This document shows, piece by piece, positions 13,797 to 20,580 of a stretch of 20,580 bases of DNA. How positions within the stretch are numbered: the first letter of the stretch is position 1; the number at the start of each line of letters is the position of its first letter. The stretch spans positions 1 to 20,580 of the forward strand of contig CAJUEG010000045.1 in NCBI GenBank assembly GCA_910584835.1. The letters run 5' to 3'. The notes under the pieces were generated by a model. That model did not search any database. It was not told the origin of the DNA and worked only from the letters and a program-made list of their open reading frames with translations. This stretch comes from an uncultured Oscillospiraceae bacterium. GTDB lineage: Bacteria > Bacillota > Clostridia > Oscillospirales > Oscillospiraceae. The position numbers were made by a program, and so were the translations under genes.

Positions 13797-14893
13797 CACG
13801 CCGCGCCCACCGACACGCAGGACACCAGGGCGATGAGCAGCAGCAGGCAGCATGCCCCCGTCATCCCAAGCACCAGCCCGAAGGCGGAGCTGAGCCGGTC
13901 CACCAGCGTACCCACCGGCCCGCCGCCAAAGGCACACGATAAAGCGGCCACCAGCTTATAGGCCAGATAGTGCACCGCCATCTGGAGCAGCGGCACAAGG
14001 CATACGCCCAGCACCGTGATCATGCCGAACACCCCCACCGTCCCCCGCAGCACCCCTGCCGAGGCCAGCACCGTCTCCGCCGCATCGGACAAAATGCCGC
14101 CCACCACCGGGATGGCCCCCGAGATGGCAAACCGGGCGGCCTTCACCGCCGCCGCGTCCGCCGCCCCGGCCACCACCCCGCTGGCGGTAAGGTAGCCTAC
14201 AAAGGCCGTCATCACAATGGTAATCAGGGTTGTCACCGCCCATTTCAGCAGATCCGCCATCCGTTTCAGCTCCTCCCGCTCCAGCGCCGCCTGGATCACC
14301 GACGCGGCGATATATCCGTACAGCAGGGGCACCAGCAGTCCGTTGATCAGGCTGATGAGCACGTCGGAGAACAGCGCCGCCGCCATCTGCCTGGCCGCCG
14401 CCCCGGTAACCGCCCCGGTGGCCGCCGTCAAAACCGCCGCCGTGGGCAGCAGCACGTTGGCGAAGGAGGTCATCCGCTCAATGCTGCCCGTCCCCATGCC
14501 CAGCAGGGAGTTCACGTCCGCCGCCGCCACCGCCGCCACCGCCAGCGTCCCGGCCAGGGAGGCTGCCTTCACGCTCCCCCGGCCCAGCTCCCCCACCGAC
14601 TCGGCCAGGGAGCAGAACAGCACAATGGCCAGCAGCAGCGCCCCGGACCGGCCCGCTCTTCTCAGCGCGCCCCCCAGCTCCCGGGTGCCCGTATCCAGCA
14701 AGTTCTCCAGCCCCTCGTCCAGAGTGGCCCCATACTCCGCCGTGCCGCCGCTCTCCTCCGCCGCCCGCCGGAGCTCGTCCACATCGATCAGCTCCTCCGT
14801 TCCGTCCGTCCTCTGGCTGTAGATGGCCCGTACAGGCAGGCACAGGGCGGGCAGCAGCGCCAGCGCCAGCAGCACGCCACATTTCCGCTTCAT
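13796..14893 (-). CDS. spoIIIAE: Stage III sporulation protein AE
   Basis: Largest membrane component of the SpoIIIA channel, with permease-like character. The 365-residue protein begins with a signal-peptide-like segment (1-23, ending LPVRA), followed by an extracytoplasmic acidic stretch (30-65) and about seven membrane helices from residue 84 to the C-terminus. Conserved SpoIIIAE features include SFANVLLPTAAVLTAATGA and the segment AISGAIPVVGGILSDAAETVLA. The ATG start has GGGGGGAG upstream and lies 12 bases after the spoIIIAD stop. Confidence 0.96.
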   Translation of the reverse strand: MKRKCGVLLALALLPALCLPVRAIYSQRTDGTEELIDVDELRRAAEESGGTAEYGATLDEGLENLLDTGTRELGGALRRAGRSGALLLAIVLFCSLAESVGELGRGSVKAASLAGTLAVAAVAAADVNSLLGMGTGSIERMTSFANVLLPTAAVLTAATGAVTGAAARQMAAALFSDVLISLINGLLVPLLYGYIAASVIQAALEREELKRMADLLKWAVTTLITIVMTAFVGYLTASGVVAGAADAAAVKAARFAISGAIPVVGGILSDAAETVLASAGVLRGTVGVFGMITVLGVCLVPLLQMAVHYLAYKLVAALSCAFGGGPVGTLVDRLSSAFGLVLGMTGACCLLLLIALVSCVSVGAA

Positions 14894-14905
14894 TCCGCTC
14901 CCCCC

Positions 14906-15292
14906 TCACAGCAGCTGGGTCAGCACATCCAGCACCGCCGTCATCAGCGGCAGCGCCGCCGCCAGGGCCAGCGCCGTCCCCGCCAGCTCCACCGCCGAGC
15001 CGATTCCCTCCTCCTGAGCATCCTTGCAGAACCCGGAGGCCAGCCGGGCGGCGATGGCGATGCCCGCCGTCTTGATCACCGGCTCCACCACCTGGGCGGA
15101 CAGCCCGCCGGTCTCGGCCAGCTTGTCCGCCAGCCCCATCACCGCCTCCAGCGCCCCGGAGCAGTACAGCACAATGACGGCGCACGCCCCCGCCCCCAGC
15201 ACCAGGGCGATCTCCGGCGACTGCTTGCGCACCACCACGGCGCACAGCGCCGCCGCCACCGCCGCCGCCGCGATTTTCAGCATGGCGCTCAC
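14906..15292 (-). CDS. spoIIIAD: Stage III sporulation protein AD
   Basis: Small membrane protein of the SpoIIIA complex, 128 residues, with about four hydrophobic segments. It resembles SpoIIIAD in VVVRKQSPEIALVLGAGACAVI and in EPVIKTAGIAIAARLASGFCKDAQEEGIGSAVELAGTALALA, where the family has KDAG-x-ASKIELAGK. The start is given as GTG (15292-15290), overlapping the spoIIIAC stop as GTGA; an ATG three codons later (15283) would give 125 residues and aligns equally well. The gene pair spoIIIAC-AD is conserved in all spore formers. Confidence 0.95.
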   Translation of the reverse strand: MSAMLKIAAAAVAAALCAVVVRKQSPEIALVLGAGACAVIVLYCSGALEAVMGLADKLAETGGLSAQVVEPVIKTAGIAIAARLASGFCKDAQEEGIGSAVELAGTALALAAALPLMTAVLDVLTQLL

Positions 15293-15486
15293 AGCCCGAA
15301 GAGATCCTTCACCAGAGTGAACAGATCATTGATCTGCTGCACCACGATCATCAGCACCACCACCAGCGCCACCAGGGTGGTCATGGTGGCCATCTCATCC
15401 CGGCCGGACCGGGTGAGCACCTGGTTGAGCACCGACACCAGAATACCGATTGCCGCAATTTTGAAGATAAGGTCCACGTCCATCAT
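15289..15486 (-). CDS. spoIIIAC: Stage III sporulation protein AC
   Basis: A 65-residue membrane protein with two hydrophobic helices around a short polar loop (TRSGRDE), typical of SpoIIIAC. The sequence DLIFKIAAIGILVSVLNQVL and the end INDLFTLVKDLFGL match the family. Two consecutive ATG codons occur at the start; the second (15483) is at better distance from the AGGAGG ribosome site, so the true product may be one residue shorter. It is 41 bases after spoIIIAB. Confidence 0.95.
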   Translation of the reverse strand: MMDVDLIFKIAAIGILVSVLNQVLTRSGRDEMATMTTLVALVVVLMIVVQQINDLFTLVKDLFGL

Positions 15487-15527
15487 CCGTCCTCCTGTGT
15501 AGGTTAAAAGCTTTACGGGGCCTGCCG

Positions 15528-16040
15528 TCAGAACAGCACAATGGCCGCGAACAGTCCCGCCGTTATTCCCAGCACGCCGTATACCCGGCCCAGGCGGCTG
15601 CGCTCGTCCGCCGCCGCCCCCTGGAGGGCGCGCAGCCCCGCCGCACCCTCCTCCAGAGCCTGCCGCTGGCTGCCGCCATCATACCGGCCCAGCACCGGGC
15701 CCAGCCGGTCCAGCAGCGCCCGGTCCTCCGGCTTCAGCCGCAGCGGGGCGGCGTCCAGCTCCGCCCGCCACACCTCCTGGAACGGCTGTCCGTCCGGCGC
15801 GCCTGCCCTTTGGGCGCAGCGGGTGAAAAAATCCGCCGCCGGGCCGCGGAGCGCCCGCCCGGCCGCGTACAGCCCGTCGGGCAGAGGGCTCAGCCGCCAG
15901 CCCAGCTCCCGCCGGAGGGTGTCCAGCCCCGCCGCCAGCTCGCCCAGGTCCCGGACCCGTCCCTCCAGCCTGGCCGCCGCGCACAGCCCCATCCCTCCGC
16001 ACCCGGCGATGATCAGCACCGCTCCCATCAGCCGGATCAT
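15528..16040 (-). CDS. spoIIIAB: Stage III sporulation protein AB
   Basis: A 170-residue protein with a hydrophobic N-terminal helix (about 4-22) and a C-terminal hydrophobic segment (about 152-169). The helical middle domain resembles the GspF-like fold of secretion systems, consistent with its role beside the SpoIIIAA ATPase. Recognisable parts are GLDTLRRELGWRLSPLPDGL and the C-terminal LGRVYGVLGITAGLFAAIVLF. The ATG start overlaps the spoIIIAA stop as ATGA and has GGAGGA upstream. Sequence is Arg/Ala rich and more diverged than its neighbours. Confidence 0.93.
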   Translation of the reverse strand: MIRLMGAVLIIAGCGGMGLCAAARLEGRVRDLGELAAGLDTLRRELGWRLSPLPDGLYAAGRALRGPAADFFTRCAQRAGAPDGQPFQEVWRAELDAAPLRLKPEDRALLDRLGPVLGRYDGGSQRQALEEGAAGLRALQGAAADERSRLGRVYGVLGITAGLFAAIVLF

Positions 16041-16939
16041 GGCAGATCCTCCGTGCGCACAGCCCGAACCCCGCCCCGGCGCTCCAGGATGACCAGGCGC
16101 CGGAATACGCCCAGCTCCAGCAGCTCCCGGCAGGCGGGACGGCGGCGCAGGTCGTCCAGTCCAGTTCCGTGGGCGGTGGCCAGCACGGCCACGCCGCACC
16201 CTGCCGCTTCGGCGACGGCCTGAACATCCTCAGAGCTGCCAAGCTCGTCCACCGCCGCCACCTGCGGGTTCATTCCCCGGATGAGAATGGACAGCCCCTC
16301 CGCTTTAGAACAGCCGTCCAGCACATCGGTGCGGCGGCCTACGTACAGCTGGGGCGTTCCCCGCCACAGCGCGGCAATCTCTCCCCGCTCATCGGCCACC
16401 GACACCCGCAGGGGCTCGCCCCCTTCCCCATCGGAAAAGGCCCGCACCAGATCCCGGAGCAGAGTGGTCTTTCCCGCACCCGGAGGGGCCAGAATTAAAG
16501 TGCTTAAAACCTGCCCCTTATCCGTCAGCCGCTGCAAAAGAGGCCCCGCCATCCCAGGTACGCTCCGCGCCACCCGGACGGATAAGGAGGACAGCTCCCG
16601 GAGGGTAACGATCCTCCCCCCCTCTCTCGCCACCGACCCGCACATACCGATCCGGTGCCCGCCCCGAAGGGTGACAAAGCCCTGCCGCACCCTGTCCAAC
16701 GCCGTATGGGCGGAGGACTGGGTGGCGTTTTCCACCACCTGCCGCAGCTCGTCCTCTCCGATGGGTGGGCCATCCGTCTCCACCTCCCCCTTGGGCAGAA
16801 GGACCGTCATGGGGCATCCCCGCCGCAGGCGGAACTCTTCCGCCTGGTCCAGCCTCTCCTCCCCCAGGGCGTTCAACCCATTCCGCACAGCGCGCGGCAG
16901 CACCGCCGCCGCCTCCCGCCAAGGTTTTCTTTCGTCCAT
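16037..16939 (-). CDS. spoIIIAA: Stage III sporulation protein AA (secretion ATPase)
   Basis: Cytosolic ATPase of the SpoIIIA complex, related to secretion ATPases of the GspE/VirB11 type and essential for late forespore gene expression in B. subtilis. In 300 residues it has an N-terminal domain with FVTLRGGHRIGMCG, Walker A APPGAGKTTLLRDL (Lys157), SVADERGEIAA, then RGMNPQVAAVDELG as Walker B and AVLATAHG. The ATG at 16939-16937 was chosen: a GTG three codons upstream would sit only 2 bases from the AAAGG ribosome site. It is the first gene of the eight-gene operon behind a sigma-E-like promoter. Confidence 0.96.
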   Translation of the reverse strand: MDERKPWREAAAVLPRAVRNGLNALGEERLDQAEEFRLRRGCPMTVLLPKGEVETDGPPIGEDELRQVVENATQSSAHTALDRVRQGFVTLRGGHRIGMCGSVAREGGRIVTLRELSSLSVRVARSVPGMAGPLLQRLTDKGQVLSTLILAPPGAGKTTLLRDLVRAFSDGEGGEPLRVSVADERGEIAALWRGTPQLYVGRRTDVLDGCSKAEGLSILIRGMNPQVAAVDELGSSEDVQAVAEAAGCGVAVLATAHGTGLDDLRRRPACRELLELGVFRRLVILERRGGVRAVRTEDLP

Positions 16940-16963
16940 GCCCTTCACCGCCTTTGTATCCCA

Positions 16964-16992
16964 ATCCTATGAGGGCGTGTCCCACAATATTC
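16964..16992 (-). promoter_or_regulatory. Sigma-E-like promoter of the spoIIIA operon
   Basis: The -35 GAATATT (16992-16986) matches the sigma-E consensus KMATATT, the spacer is 14 bases, and the -10 CATAGGAT (16971-16964) matches CATACAMT at six of eight positions. The start point would be about 18-20 bases before the spoIIIAA ATG. The B. subtilis operon is known to be sigma-E dependent in the mother cell. Confidence 0.8.
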
Positions 16993-17074
16993 CAGCGCAA
17001 TTCCAGACAGCATTCTTTTTCCGGCGCCGCAGACCTGTGCTTTAACGGCAGGGCGTCGATGCTTTTACGCTCAG

Positions 17075-17111
17075 GCCGGTCCAGCTCGTGTGTTGTCCGG
17101 CTGGAACCGGC
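17075..17111. other. Hairpin in the spoIIIAA-transporter divergent spacer
   Basis: GCCGGTCCAGC (17075-17085) pairs with GCTGGAACCGGC (17100-17111) with one bulged A and a 14-base loop. No T run follows on either strand. The surrounding spacer (16993-17283) shows no credible gene; a possible TATACT -10 occurs at 17219-17224 without a good -35. Confidence 0.4.
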
Positions 17112-17283
17112 AAATTTGAAAACGCATGGGGCCGTAATTGCAAGACCCCAGCGTTCGCACCGGAGGGAGACATGCGCCGGCCTCCAAAAATGCGGAATGA
17201 ACCCGGCGGCTGTTTGTTATACTGTAATTTTAAAAGAGAATAACTCCCCCGCAGCCGGTCAATTACTTGGCTGGCCGCCGGAC

Positions 17284-17338
17284 TTTACATAGATTTTACA
17301 TGGCCCTGATAACAGATTTTACATTGGATTGTTAAAAT
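17284..17338 (+). promoter_or_regulatory. PHO-box promoter of the Na/Pi cotransporter gene
   Basis: TTTACA occurs at 17284-17289, 17295-17300 and 17318-17323; the first two are 11 bases apart, the period of PhoP boxes. A -10 TAAAAT is at 17333-17338, 9 bases after the third repeat. No good -35 is present, as expected for an activated promoter. The same geometry recurs before pstS. Confidence 0.8.
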
Positions 17339-17383
17339 ACCGTGGTAAGAATCGGATAAGAATATTGCGGGAGGAATGACGGC

Positions 17384-19132
17384 ATGGACATTTTTGATTT
17401 GCTCACCCTGATCGGCGGGCTGAGCCTGTTTCTGTTCGGCATGAACCTTATGGGACAGGCCCTGGAGCGCAGGGCGGGAGGACAGCTGCGCGCCCTGCTG
17501 GAAAAGCTGACTACCGGCCGGCTGGCCGGGCTGCTGACGGGCCTGGGCGTCACGGCGGTCATACAGAGCTCCTCCGCCACCACTGTCATGGTGGTGGGCT
17601 TCGTCAACTCCGGCCTGATGACCCTGAAGCAGGCCATCAATATCATCATGGGCGCCAACATCGGCACCACCGTCACGGCCTGGATTCTCAGCCTGGCAGG
17701 GATCGACGGCGGAAGCCTGTTTGTGCAGCTTTTAAAGCCGTCCTCCTTTACACCGGTTCTGGCCTTCATCGGGATCATTTTTTATATGTTCCTCAAAGGC
17801 GCCAAGAAAAAAGACACCGGCCTGATTCTGCTGGGCTTCGCCACACTGATGTTCGGGATGGAGACCATGTCCGGCGCGGTGTCCGGCCTGCGGGACGTCC
17901 CCGCTTTTCAGCAGCTGTTTATCCTGTTCAAAAACCCGGTGCTGGGGGTGCTGGCCGGGGCGGTGCTGACGGCGGTCATCCAGTCCAGCTCCGCCTCCGT
18001 GGGCATCCTGCAGGCACTGGCGGCCACCGGGCAGGTCTCCTATGGCGCGGCCATCCCCATCATCATGGGGCAGAACATCGGCACCTGCGTGACGGCCATG
18101 ATCTCCTCTGTGGGGGCCAATAAGAACGCCAAGCGGGCCGCCCTGGTTCACCTCTCCTTTAACATCATCGGCACGGCAGTGTGGCTGACGGCGTTCTGCC
18201 TGCTCCGGGCCTTCCTGCACCCCCTCCTGCTGGACGAAGGGGCCTCCCGGCTGGGCATCGCCGTAGCCCATTCAGTGTTCAATGTTCTGTGCACCCTGCT
18301 GATGCTGCCCCTGTCCGGTTTTCTGGAGCGGCTGGTCACCGTCCTCGTCCCGGACGCCAAGCAGCCGGAAACCTTCTCCGAGCTGGACGAGCGCCTGTTC
18401 GCCACCCCCTCCATCGCCCTGGAGCGGTGCCACAGGGTGGCCAACCATATGGCCGAGACCTCGGTGGCGGCCCTGAAAGGCGCGTTGGACGCCCTGAACG
18501 GCTATTCGCCGGAACTGGCCGCATCTATCCGGGAGAAGGAGGACAAAACCGATCACTATGAGGATATTCTGGGCACCTATCTGGTGAATTTGAGCACCCG
18601 CCGCATCAGCGAAGCAGACAGCCGCGAGGCGGCAAAGCTGCTGAAAATCATCGGCGACTTTGAGCGCATCGCGGACCACGCGGTGAATCTGCTGGAGTCC
18701 GCGGAGGAGCTGCGGAATAAAGGGCTGTCCCTCACCGACGCCGCCGCGGGGGAGCTGGCGGTGATCTCCGCCTCAGTCCGCGACATTCTGGACCTGTCCC
18801 TCGCCGCTTTCCTGAAAAACGACCTGGACGCCGCCGCTCGGGTGGAGCCGCTGGAGCAGGTCATCGACCAGCTCAAGGAGCAGCTGCGCACCCGTCACAT
18901 CCTCCGCCTGCAAAAGGGAGAGTGCACCATCGGCGCGGGATTCGCCTGGCTGGACCTGCTGACCAACCTGGAGCGCACGGCGGACCACTGTTCCAACATC
19001 GCCGGGTGCGTCATCGACGTGGCCCACGACAACCTGAACCTGCACCAATCCCTGCGCGATATCCGAAACGACAGCGAGGAATTCCGGGAGCGGTTTCGGG
19101 AATATCAGCATAAATATGCCCTGACCCAATGA
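17384..19132 (+). CDS. Na+/phosphate cotransporter with PhoU-like C-terminal domain
   Basis: Sodium-coupled phosphate carrier of the NptA/YjbB (Na_Pi_cotrans) family in the cytoplasmic membrane. The 582-residue protein has two inverted membrane modules, each with the signature QSSSA: QSSSATTV at 61-68 and QSSSASVG near 200. NIIMGANIGTTVTA and IPIIMGQNIGTCVTA follow the two signatures. After roughly eight to ten hydrophobic segments to about residue 325, the last 230 residues are soluble helices resembling two PhoU repeats (for example KLLKIIGDFERIADHAVNLLE and LTNLERTADHCSNIAGC). PhoU domains link phosphate transport to PhoR signalling. The ATG has GGGAGG upstream. It lies before pstS under a matching PHO-box promoter. 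Confidence 0.95.
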   Translation: MDIFDLLTLIGGLSLFLFGMNLMGQALERRAGGQLRALLEKLTTGRLAGLLTGLGVTAVIQSSSATTVMVVGFVNSGLMTLKQAINIIMGANIGTTVTAWILSLAGIDGGSLFVQLLKPSSFTPVLAFIGIIFYMFLKGAKKKDTGLILLGFATLMFGMETMSGAVSGLRDVPAFQQLFILFKNPVLGVLAGAVLTAVIQSSSASVGILQALAATGQVSYGAAIPIIMGQNIGTCVTAMISSVGANKNAKRAALVHLSFNIIGTAVWLTAFCLLRAFLHPLLLDEGASRLGIAVAHSVFNVLCTLLMLPLSGFLERLVTVLVPDAKQPETFSELDERLFATPSIALERCHRVANHMAETSVAALKGALDALNGYSPELAASIREKEDKTDHYEDILGTYLVNLSTRRISEADSREAAKLLKIIGDFERIADHAVNLLESAEELRNKGLSLTDAAAGELAVISASVRDILDLSLAAFLKNDLDAAARVEPLEQVIDQLKEQLRTRHILRLQKGECTIGAGFAWLDLLTNLERTADHCSNIAGCVIDVAHDNLNLHQSLRDIRNDSEEFRERFREYQHKYALTQ

Positions 19133-19192
19133 TATCATCAGCATCTGGACAATGGCGGCCATGCTGCTCAACGAATCCTGACATTTTAAGAT

Positions 19193-19247
19193 TTTACGCA
19201 GTCTTTACCAAAGCTCTCTTTTGGACTTTACATTCAGGCTGTATCCT
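19193..19247 (+). promoter_or_regulatory. PHO-box promoter of pstS
   Basis: TTTACG (19193-19198), TTTACC (19204-19209) and TTTACA (19227-19232) lie at offsets 0, 11 and 34, followed 9 bases later by a -10 TATCCT (19242-19247). Offsets and the block TTTACATT are identical to the promoter at 17284-17338. Confidence 0.82.
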
Positions 19248-19307
19248 TGAACTTGCGGACGGGTCCTGTCCCCCGCAGACTAAAACAAGAACAAGGAGTA
19301 ATTCAGA

Positions 19308-20129
19308 ATGAAGAAGATTCAAAAGTGGATTGGCATCGCGCTGGCCGCCGCCCTCTCCGTCACAGCCCTGGCCGGCTGCTCCCAGCAGCAGAAAATGTCC
19401 GGCACAGTGACCACCGACGGCTCCACCTCTATGGAGCGGGTCATCGGGGCGCTGGGGGAGGCTTTCCAGAATGAGCACAGCGGCGTGACTTTTACGTACA
19501 ACCCCACCGGCTCCGGCTCCGGCATCCAGGCGGTCCAGGAGGGCCGCTGCGACATCGGCCTGAGCAGCCGCAATCTGAAGGACGAGGAGGCCGCCGGCGG
19601 CCTGACCGCCACCGTCCTGGCTCTGGACGGCATCGCGGTCATCGTCCACCCGGACAACCCGGTTTCCGACCTGGACGTGGACACCATCGCCAAGCTCTAC
19701 ACCGGCGAGATCGCCAACTGGAAGGATGTGGGCGGCAATGACGCCAGCGTGGTCCTCATCGGCCGGGAGGCGGGCAGCGGCACCCGGGACGGCTTCGAGT
19801 CCATCACCGGCACCGGGGACGCCTGCCAGTACCGCCAGGAGCTGACCTCCACCGGCGACGTAATCACCGCCGTCTCCCAAAACCCGGACGCCATCGGCTA
19901 TGCCTCCCTGGCCTCTGTCACGGACAACGTGAAGGCGCTTACCGTGGCCGGGGTGGCTCCCACCGAGGACACCGTGAAGGACGGCAGTTATGTAATTCAG
20001 CGGCCCTTCGTCCTGGTGACCAAGACGGACGCCCCCCTCTCCGAGGCGGCCCAGGCGTTCTTTGACTTCGCGACTTCCTCCAGCGCCGCAGAGCTGATCG
20101 CCAAGGAGGGCGCGGTGGCGGTCCACTGA
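19308..20129 (+). CDS. pstS: Phosphate ABC transporter substrate-binding lipoprotein PstS
   Basis: Extracellular phosphate-binding lipoprotein of the high-affinity Pst importer. The 273-residue precursor has a positively charged start, a hydrophobic segment and the lipobox LAGC with Cys24 as the lipidated residue. The mature part has the phosphate-binding loops DGSTSMERV (TGSTS-type), PTGSGSGIQAV and GREAGSGTRDGFES, in the family order. The ATG has AAGGAG 9 bases upstream. The gene follows a PHO-box promoter and leads into pstC across a 64-base gap with a strong hairpin. Confidence 0.96.
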   Translation: MKKIQKWIGIALAAALSVTALAGCSQQQKMSGTVTTDGSTSMERVIGALGEAFQNEHSGVTFTYNPTGSGSGIQAVQEGRCDIGLSSRNLKDEEAAGGLTATVLALDGIAVIVHPDNPVSDLDVDTIAKLYTGEIANWKDVGGNDASVVLIGREAGSGTRDGFESITGTGDACQYRQELTSTGDVITAVSQNPDAIGYASLASVTDNVKALTVAGVAPTEDTVKDGSYVIQRPFVLVTKTDAPLSEAAQAFFDFATSSSAAELIAKEGAVAVH

Positions 20130-20138
20130 AACCCATCG

Positions 20139-20172
20139 GGGAGCGGCGGCGGAATAAACTGCCGCCGCTTCC
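20139..20172 (+). other. Hairpin between pstS and pstC
   Basis: A 12-base-pair stem (20139-20150 with 20161-20172, one G-T pair) with a 10-base loop follows the pstS stop. There is no T run, so it is more likely an mRNA-stabilising or partial-termination element that would favour pstS over the downstream subunits. Confidence 0.7.
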
Positions 20173-20193
20173 GCATGACAGGAGGCAACGATT

Positions 20194-20580
20194 ATGCGAA
20201 AGCGTCAACAGCTCGCGGAGACGGTCATTCACGGGATATTCCTGCTCCTGGGCCTGATTACGGTGGGCTGTGTGCTGCTCATCACAGTGTACCTGGTGCT
20301 GTCCGGCATCCCCGCCATCCGGCAGATCGGCCTGTTCGCGTTCCTGCTGGGAGACACCTGGGCGTCCACGGCGGCTCAGCCGTCCTTCGGCATTCTGCCC
20401 TTCATCCTCACCAGCGTGTACGGCACGGCAGGGGCAATTTTGTTCGGCGTGCCGGTGGGCTTCCTCACGGCGGTATATCTGGCCAAGCTGGCCCCGCCCA
20501 GGATCAAAACCTTGGTGGAGGGGGCGGTCAGCCTGCTGGCGGGTATCCCGTCGGTGGTGTACGGCCTGGTGGGTATGCTG
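20194..20580 (+). CDS. pstC: Phosphate ABC transporter permease PstC (partial, runs off the window)
   Basis: The first 129 residues of the PstC permease, which forms the phosphate channel with PstA. Residues 1-9 are polar and basic, a membrane helix covers about 11-36, and a loop (LFAFLLGDTWASTAAQPSFGILPFI) precedes a second hydrophobic segment with SVYGTAGAILFGVPVGFLTAVYL. The visible end EGAVSLLAGIPSVVYGLVG is the PstC signature before the coupling loop. The ATG has AGGAGG 8 bases upstream. The rest, and presumably pstA, pstB and phoU, lie to the right of the window. Confidence 0.95.
   Translation, partial: MRKRQQLAETVIHGIFLLLGLITVGCVLLITVYLVLSGIPAIRQIGLFAFLLGDTWASTAAQPSFGILPFILTSVYGTAGAILFGVPVGFLTAVYLAKLAPPRIKTLVEGAVSLLAGIPSVVYGLVGML

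Noticed and set aside
13970..15502. Plus-strand open frame (510 codons) opposite spoIIIAE to spoIIIAC
   Set aside because: Extremely His/Arg/Gln-rich mirror of membrane-protein codons; it crosses several gene boundaries of the real operon.
17172..17243. Possible 23-residue small protein with a GGAGGG ribosome site 5 bases upstream
   Set aside because: The site and frame are real, but composition is uninformative, no promoter is clear, and a frame this short is likely by chance. Conservation in relatives would change this.
19129..19166. Possible terminator after the Na/Pi cotransporter (CAGCAT/ATGCTG repeat and an ATGATATCAT palindrome at the stop)
   Set aside because: The stem is short with a bulge and a long loop, and no T run follows.

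Overview
The window reads as chromosomal DNA of a GC-rich, spore-forming member of the Clostridia, most likely an Oscillospiraceae-type gut Firmicute (Flavonifractor/Oscillibacter-like). The basis is a complete spoIIIAA-AH set, a T-box leader, a gene order matching the Bacillus subtilis spoIIIA-recN region, and many GTG starts with strong GGAGG ribosome sites. The genus is inference only.

Region 1 (1-305, minus): a sigma-A promoter and T-box leader with its antiterminator motif and intrinsic terminator. The controlled gene lies to the left of the window. Region 2 (306-11176, minus): a tightly packed run of twelve genes, nusB - tsaD-like - xseA - xseB - ispA - DUF212 - dxs - tlyA - nadK - argR - recN - HAD phosphatase, with mostly 4-11 base overlaps, probably one long operon from a promoter at about 11171. 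It combines isoprenoid precursor synthesis (dxs, ispA), DNA repair (recN, exonuclease VII), RNA functions (nusB, tlyA) and NAD/arginine control. Region 3 (11234-11705, minus): asp23 as a single gene with its own promoter and terminator. Region 4 (11706-12137): a non-coding spacer rich in nested inverted repeats and degenerate direct repeats, at the place where B. subtilis has accB-accC. Region 5 (12138-16992, minus): the spoIIIA operon behind a sigma-E-like promoter, with a perfect 16-base parS palindrome between spoIIIAG and spoIIIAH. Region 6 (16993-20580, plus): a divergent phosphate-uptake region with a Na/Pi cotransporter carrying a PhoU-like tail, then pstS and the start of pstC. The promoters of the transporter and of pstS share the same arrangement of three TTTAC repeats and a -10 element, indicating joint PhoP-type control.

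The window is mostly conserved core chromosome. I see no phage, insertion sequence, CRISPR array, tRNA or rRNA gene. The most notable signals are the parS site inside the sporulation operon, the matched PHO-box promoters, the structured spacer at 11.7-12.1 kb, and a TsaD paralogue that lacks the usual Asp-Glu catalytic motif.
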